64,000 nt of DNA from Trabulsiella odontotermitis (lineage in GTDB: Bacteria > Pseudomonadota > Gammaproteobacteria > Enterobacterales > Enterobacteriaceae): the NCBI RefSeq assembly GCF_030053895.1, contig NZ_CP125781.1:2170001-2234000 (forward strand), written 5' to 3'. The notes beneath the pieces are model-generated. The model was not told where the DNA came from. It saw only the letters and a list, made by a program, of their open reading frames with translations, and searched no databases. Below, in pieces: positions 59,630 through 64,000 of this stretch. The position numbers and the translations under genes are program-made. Every line of letters begins with the position of its first letter. The stretch's first letter is position 1.

Positions 59630-62275
59630 TTGCCCATGAAGGGTCGCTATAAAGCCGCCATTGCGCTGCTGGTGATTTTTTTTATTCTCCCCCTGGCGCT
59701 GCTGTTAACGTTGACGCGCTGGGTGCCTACGCTTGCGGGGATCTGGCTGCCGGCCGGTACCCGCATCGCGCTGGATGACAGCCCGCGTCTGACCCGTTCA
59801 GCCATCAAAATCCCCAGCCTGCGCTATCTGGTCGGCGACTGCGAGCTGGCGCGCCTGTCGGGCGCAGAAATCACTCATCCCAGCCGCTGGCAACTGCATA
59901 TCGCCTCATTAGATGTGGATTCCGTCTGCCTGAGCAAACTGCCGGAAAGCGAGGCGACGCCCGGTGCGCCGCGAACGCTGGCGGAGTGGCAGTCAATGCT
60001 GCCCAATAGCTGGTTATCCATTGATCGTCTGACGCTTTCTCCCTGGCAGCAGTGGCAAGGGAAACTGAGTGTCGCCTTAACGCCCGCGGTTCAGGACATC
60101 ACTTATCAGGGCGAGGCGGTATCATTACGGGCGCGCCTGAAGGGGCAGACGCTGACCGTCAGCGAATTCGAAGCAAAAATGGTGGAAGGGCAGCCGCCGG
60201 TGAAGCTGGTAGGAGATTTCACCCTGCCGCTGGTGCCGGACGGCTTACCGGTCTCCGGTCATCTTTATTCCTCGTTTGAGGTGCCGCAAGGGCCGGGGCT
60301 GGTGGATGCAGAACTGCTCTGGGAGAAGAACCGCGGGCAGCTTATCGTCACCGCCAGCGGCGATCCCGATCCGCTGCTCGATCTCCCCTGGGAAATCACC
60401 GGGCATCTGGCGACCATCAGCGACGGCCGCTGGCGCTGGCCATATCAGGAGCAACCACTGAGTGGCCGCGTGGCGCTGAAGGCAGAGCAGTGGCAGCAGG
60501 GCCCCGACACGATGCAAATCAGTGGTCGTCTTAACGTGTTGACGCAAGGCGATGCGGGTAAGGGCAACGCCGTCCTGACCTTTGGCCCGGGAAAACTGAG
60601 CATGAACAACAGCGCCATGCCAATGCAACTCACCGGTGAAGCCAAACAGGGCGATCTCATTTTTTACGCGAAGCTTCCCGCAGCGCTCAGTGGTCCGTTG
60701 AGTTCCCCGCAACTGGCGTTTGAACCGGGCGCGTTATTGCGCTCGCGCGGGCGTGTGATTGATTCGCTGAATATTGATGAAATCCGCTGGCCGCTGGCGG
60801 GCGTCAGGGTCACGCAACAGGGTGTTGACGGGCGGTTACAGGCTATTCTGCGGGCGCACGAACAGGAGATGGGGGACTTCACCCTGCATCTGGATGGCCA
60901 GGCAGATAACTTCCTGCCGGACAACGGCACCTGGCAGTGGCGTTACTGGGGCGACGGCAATTTCACACCGATGCAGGCACGCTGGGACGTTGCCGGAACC
61001 GGCATGTGGCACGACAGCGCCATCGTGCTGAAGACACTTTCCACCGGTTTTGACAAGCTGGAATATGGCACTATGCGGGTCAGTCAGCCACGCCTGACGC
61101 TTGATGAACCCATTGAGTGGCAGCGCGACGAGCAGCATCCCAAATTTACCGGTGCGTTGTCATTTGATGCCGGGCAGACCACCTTCACCGGCGGCAGCGT
61201 ATTGCCGCCATCGACGCTAAAATTCAGTGTGACCGGGCGCGACCCAACGTATTTCCTGTTTAAAGGCGATCTCCATGCCGACAGGATTGGCCCGATCCGC
61301 CTGCACGGGCGCTGGGATGGCGAACGCTTGCGCGGCGAAGCCTGGTGGCCGAAACAATCCCTGACGGTTTTTCAGCCGCTGGTGCCGCCGGAAATGAAAA
61401 TGACCCTGCGTGAAGGGGAACTGTATGCGCAGGTCGCATTCTCTGCCGCGGCTGGTCAGGGCTTTGAAGCCGGCGGTCATGGCGTGCTGAAGGGCGGCAG
61501 CGCCTGGATGCCGGATAACGAAATCAACGGTGTCGATTTTGTGCTGCCATTCCGTTTCAGCGAGGGCACCTGGCAACTCGGTACGCGTCGGCCGGTGTCG
61601 CTGCGCATCGCTGAAATCGTCAACCAGGTCACCGCGAAAAACCTGACGGCGGATCTGCAGGGCAGCTATCCATGGAGTGAGGAAAATCCGTTATTACTGA
61701 GCAATGTTAGCGTCGATATTCTCGGTGGACAACTCACCATGCAACAATTGCGAATGCCGCAACACGATGCGGCGCTGCTACGCCTGCAGAACATCTCCAC
61801 CAGTGAACTGATTAGCGCCGTGAATCCGAAGCAGTTTGCCATGTCCGGCCCGGTCAACGGTGCGTTGCCATTGTGGCTGAACAATGAAAAATGGATTATT
61901 AAAGATGGCTGGCTGACGAATCCATCGGCAATGACGTTACGCATCGATAAAGACACCGCCGATGCCGTGGTGAAAGATAACATCGCTGCTGGCGCCGCTA
62001 TCAACTGGCTGCGCTATATGGAAATTTCCCGCTCGTGGACCCGTATCAATTTAGATAATCTGGGGTTGTTAACCCTCACGGCGACGATCACCGGCATCAG
62101 CCATGTGGAAGGGAAAAGCAATACGGTACACCTGAACTATACCCATGAAGAAAATGTCTTCGACCTGTGGCGCAGCCTGCGTTTTGGCGACAATTTACAG
62201 GCGTGGCTTGAACAAAATGCGGCGCTACCCGCGCTACGCTGCGCAGGCGGCAAGGAATGTAAGGAGCAACAATAA
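59630..62275 (+). CDS. ydbH: YdbH, AsmA-like inter-membrane bridge protein
   Basis: An 881-residue protein with one N-terminal membrane anchor (about residues 8-30) and a long beta-rich periplasmic part typical of the AsmA/TamB group. E. coli YdbH acts redundantly with YhdP and TamB in moving phospholipid to the outer membrane. The TTG at 59630 has AGGA six bases ahead, whereas ATG at 59636 is 12 bases away, so TTG is the likelier start. The stop overlaps the start of ynbE (TAATG). Confidence 0.94.
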   Translation: MPMKGRYKAAIALLVIFFILPLALLLTLTRWVPTLAGIWLPAGTRIALDDSPRLTRSAIKIPSLRYLVGDCELARLSGAEITHPSRWQLHIASLDVDSVCLSKLPESEATPGAPRTLAEWQSMLPNSWLSIDRLTLSPWQQWQGKLSVALTPAVQDITYQGEAVSLRARLKGQTLTVSEFEAKMVEGQPPVKLVGDFTLPLVPDGLPVSGHLYSSFEVPQGPGLVDAELLWEKNRGQLIVTASGDPDPLLDLPWEITGHLATISDGRWRWPYQEQPLSGRVALKAEQWQQGPDTMQISGRLNVLTQGDAGKGNAVLTFGPGKLSMNNSAMPMQLTGEAKQGDLIFYAKLPAALSGPLSSPQLAFEPGALLRSRGRVIDSLNIDEIRWPLAGVRVTQQGVDGRLQAILRAHEQEMGDFTLHLDGQADNFLPDNGTWQWRYWGDGNFTPMQARWDVAGTGMWHDSAIVLKTLSTGFDKLEYGTMRVSQPRLTLDEPIEWQRDEQHPKFTGALSFDAGQTTFTGGSVLPPSTLKFSVTGRDPTYFLFKGDLHADRIGPIRLHGRWDGERLRGEAWWPKQSLTVFQPLVPPEMKMTLREGELYAQVAFSAAAGQGFEAGGHGVLKGGSAWMPDNEINGVDFVLPFRFSEGTWQLGTRRPVSLRIAEIVNQVTAKNLTADLQGSYPWSEENPLLLSNVSVDILGGQLTMQQLRMPQHDAALLRLQNISTSELISAVNPKQFAMSGPVNGALPLWLNNEKWIIKDGWLTNPSAMTLRIDKDTADAVVKDNIAAGAAINWLRYMEISRSWTRINLDNLGLLTLTATITGISHVEGKSNTVHLNYTHEENVFDLWRSLRFGDNLQAWLEQNAALPALRCAGGKECKEQQ

Positions 62276-62466
62276 TGAGAATGTTAACCGTCCTGCTGTG
62301 CGCAGCGGCGGCCATGATGCTGGCAGCCTGCACACCGCGTATTGAAGTCGCCGCGCCAAAGGAGCCGATTACCATCAATATGAATGTCAAAATTGAGCAT
62401 GAGATCCATATCAAGGTGGATAAGGACGTTGAAAACCTGCTGAAATCGCGCAGCGATCTGTTCTGA
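62275..62466 (+). CDS. ynbE: YnbE, outer-membrane lipoprotein partner of YdbH
   Basis: A 63-residue lipoprotein: signal with lipobox LAAC, then a short conserved segment TPRIEVAAPKEPITINMNVK and IEHEIHIKVDKDVENLL. In E. coli YnbE docks with the C-terminus of YdbH to complete the bridge. Coupled to ydbH by TAATG. Confidence 0.94.
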   Translation: MRMLTVLLCAAAAMMLAACTPRIEVAAPKEPITINMNVKIEHEIHIKVDKDVENLLKSRSDLF

Positions 62467-62473
62467 GGTGCCG

Positions 62474-62797
62474 ATGAAAAAATTTCTGCTGGCAACACTG
62501 ATTAGCCTGAGCCTGATGAGCACCTCCGTACTGGCGCTGACCCTCACCGAGGCGCGGCAGCAGGGGCGCGTGGGCGAAACCCTGAACGGTTATCTGGCGC
62601 CGATCGCCCAGGATAAAGAGACCCTGGCGCTGGTGAAAAACATTAACGATGCCCGTAGCGAAAGCTATCAACAACTGGCGGACAGCAATAATCTGCCGGT
62701 CGATGAAGTGGCGAAAATGGCCGGGAAAAAACTGGTCGCCCGCGCGCAGCCTGGCGAGTACGTAAAAGGGCTTAATGGTAAGTGGCTGAAGAAATAA
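62474..62797 (+). CDS. ydbL: YdbL, periplasmic DUF1318 protein of the ydbH operon
   Basis: A 107-residue secreted protein: signal peptide (MKKFLLATLISLSLMSTSVLA) then LTLTEARQQGRVGETLNGYL and the conserved C-terminal KLVARAQPGEYVKGLNGKW. In E. coli YdbL helps regulate the YdbH-YnbE complex. GAGG precedes ATG 62474 by five bases; an in-frame GTG six bases earlier is less well placed. Confidence 0.93.
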   Translation: MKKFLLATLISLSLMSTSVLALTLTEARQQGRVGETLNGYLAPIAQDKETLALVKNINDARSESYQQLADSNNLPVDEVAKMAGKKLVARAQPGEYVKGLNGKWLKK

Positions 62798-63706
62798 TTA
62801 CCGGTAGCGCTTGCGGTATTCCCCCGGCGATAACCCGAAACGCTGCTTAAACGCCGTTGAAAAATGGCTGTGGTCGGTAAAGCCCCAGCGGTAACCAATT
62901 CCCGCCAGTTTTTCATCATCATGCGCATTGCGCAGCGCCTGCGCGCAGAGGTCGAGACGACGATTTTTAATGTACTGCGCCACCACCAGCCCTTTATCTG
63001 CGAACATCCGGTACAAACTGCGTACCGACATGCCGGTTTCACTGGCCAGCCATTCCGGGCGCAACTGCTCTGACTGAATGTATTCATCAATCAGCGCCAT
63101 GATTTTCTGATATTGACGATCGCGACGCGTGGGTATGGCGTCCTGTTGATACAGTACCGGACGCAACAGGCAGATGATGGCTTCCAGCGCTGCCTCGCTT
63201 TCATTCTCATTCATTCCCGGGCTGGTCATGCTTTCCTGCAACAGACGGTGGCTCAGTTGCACCATCGGCAGGGTTTTCGCCAGCCGCGTTGCGTTGCTGA
63301 TTGTTCTCAGACGCGTCTGTTGTTCCAGCTTCTGGCGCGGCAATAACAGCGAGACCTGGCGCGACGTTTGCTGCCAGTAAAAAGAGCAGGGGCGCGCGGC
63401 GTCGATAAGCGTGATATCACCGGCTTCGAGGATCACCTGCCGGTCATCCTGCTCCATTACTGCCTGTCCTTCGAGCTGAAACACGGTATAAAACCAGGTG
63501 TCATTACCGCGCCTGATCTCCTCCTGCGAACGGTACAGATTCACCCCGCGAGTGGTCACAGTGCTCAGTTTTAACCCCCGCGCATATCCGGATTCGATCT
63601 CACCGTAAAACTTTCCGTCCAGCGGACGTGCGGCAAAGTTTCCACATAGCTGGTTGACCTTCGCCAGCCATGCCCGATAACTCTCTTTGTCGTCTGCCTG
63701 CGTCAT
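62798..63706 (-). CDS. feaR: FeaR, AraC-family activator of aromatic-amine catabolism
   Basis: A 302-residue AraC-type regulator: cupin-like N-terminal sensor (about 20-170) and two helix-turn-helix units at the C-terminus (WLASETGMSVRSLYRMFADK, then IGYRWGFTDHSHFSTAFKQRFG). It activates feaB and tynA for phenylethylamine and tyramine use. The start at 63706 (MTQADDK) gives the E. coli length; an upstream in-frame start at 63778 exists. It diverges from feaB and its stop lies next to ydbL. Confidence 0.95.
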   Translation of the reverse strand: MTQADDKESYRAWLAKVNQLCGNFAARPLDGKFYGEIESGYARGLKLSTVTTRGVNLYRSQEEIRRGNDTWFYTVFQLEGQAVMEQDDRQVILEAGDITLIDAARPCSFYWQQTSRQVSLLLPRQKLEQQTRLRTISNATRLAKTLPMVQLSHRLLQESMTSPGMNENESEAALEAIICLLRPVLYQQDAIPTRRDRQYQKIMALIDEYIQSEQLRPEWLASETGMSVRSLYRMFADKGLVVAQYIKNRRLDLCAQALRNAHDDEKLAGIGYRWGFTDHSHFSTAFKQRFGLSPGEYRKRYR

Positions 63707-63939
63707 AGACCATCCAGGTGGGAAAATTGTTTTATTATTGTTGCTGTTATGTTGATTAAAACAACCCCGTGCTGGCAACTATATGAAAGAACTATTACCC
63801 CCGGCACACTTTTGCGGCATAAAAAAATGCCGTTTGCAGTACCTGTCACAGCGGTAAAAACGAATGTCATGGAGAAAAAAGCGCGATCTGCTATCCGCCC
63901 CTAGACTGAATGCACTATTGGTGAAAATAAGGAGTGGGT

Positions 63940-64000
63940 ATGTCCGGTTCTCAGGTCGCAACGCTTGCCAGCGTGCAGATGTTTCTGGATCGTCAGCATG
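63940..64000 (+). CDS. feaB: Phenylacetaldehyde dehydrogenase, N-terminal part (cut by window end)
   Basis: Only 20 codons are visible: MSGSQVATLASVQMFLDRQH, like the start of FeaB/PadA, which oxidises phenylacetaldehyde to phenylacetate. AAGGAGTGGGT precedes the ATG. The gene diverges from its activator feaR, with about 230 bases between the starts. Everything beyond is outside the window. Confidence 0.85.
   Translation, partial: MSGSQVATLASVQMFLDRQH

Noticed and set aside
1..64000. tRNA genes, rRNA genes, insertion sequences, integrases and CRISPR arrays
   Set aside because: None recognised on either strand; the inserted regions near 41-51 kb and 55-57 kb show no transposase or integrase remnants that I could see.

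Overview
The window is enterobacterial chromosome from the Escherichia/Citrobacter/Enterobacter/Leclercia part of the Enterobacteriaceae. Most proteins are close to their E. coli K-12 counterparts in sequence and length, and long stretches keep the E. coli gene order (btuR-yciK-sohB-yciN-topA-cysB; acnA; ribA-pgpB-lapAB-pyrF-yciH-osmB-yciT-yciZ-pdeR-rnb-yciW-fabI-sapFDCBA-pspF/pspABCD-ycjXF-tyrR-tpx-ycjG-mpaA-mppA; ydbK...hslJ-ldhA-ydbH-ynbE-ydbL-feaR/feaB). It is not E. coli: several loci are inserted, missing or rearranged. The species cannot be fixed by reading alone.

Layout. 0-16 kb: housekeeping genes (corrinoid adenosylation, DNA topoisomerase I, cysteine regulator, aconitase A preceded by three micro-protein genes, riboflavin, lipid phosphatase, LPS-assembly control, pyrimidine synthesis) plus an extra NlpC/P60 hydrolase between acnA and ribA. 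16-24 kb: yciT/yciZ, then a complete DSF-type fatty-acid signal module: an RpfF-like synthase that E. coli lacks at this locus, convergent with and overlapping its presumed receptor RpfR (E. coli PdeR); then rnb, yciW and fabI. 24-41 kb: envelope stress and peptide functions (sapABCDF, psp regulon with its sigma-54 promoter, ycjXF, tyrR, tpx, and the murein-recycling group ycjG-mpaA-mppA).

41-51.6 kb is the most divergent part. The E. coli genes ynaI-uspE-fnr-ogt-abg-smrA-dgcM and dbpA are absent. In their place are an unknown membrane protein, an MHYT-GGDEF-EAL protein, a chemoreceptor without a periplasmic domain, a membrane GGDEF cyclase, zntB, the sRNA gene fnrS with its FNR site, a 48-residue Pro/Asp peptide gene, a TPR plus putative glycosyltransferase gene, ttcA and a degenerate EAL gene. 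51.6-64 kb: pyruvate:flavodoxin oxidoreductase ydbK, then an A+T-rich insert carrying the pore-forming toxin gene hlyE (clyA) with a CRP/FNR-type site upstream, then ydbJ, hslJ, ldhA, a leuE-type exporter, the AsmA-like envelope operon ydbH-ynbE-ydbL, and feaR diverging from feaB, which is cut by the window end.

Common threads are cyclic-di-GMP (RpfR, an MHYT-GGDEF-EAL protein, a cyclase and a degenerate EAL protein in one window, with a fatty-acid signal synthase able to feed the first) and oxygen-responsive control (FNR-type sites at fnrS and hlyE). I saw no tRNA, rRNA, CRISPR array, insertion sequence or prophage.
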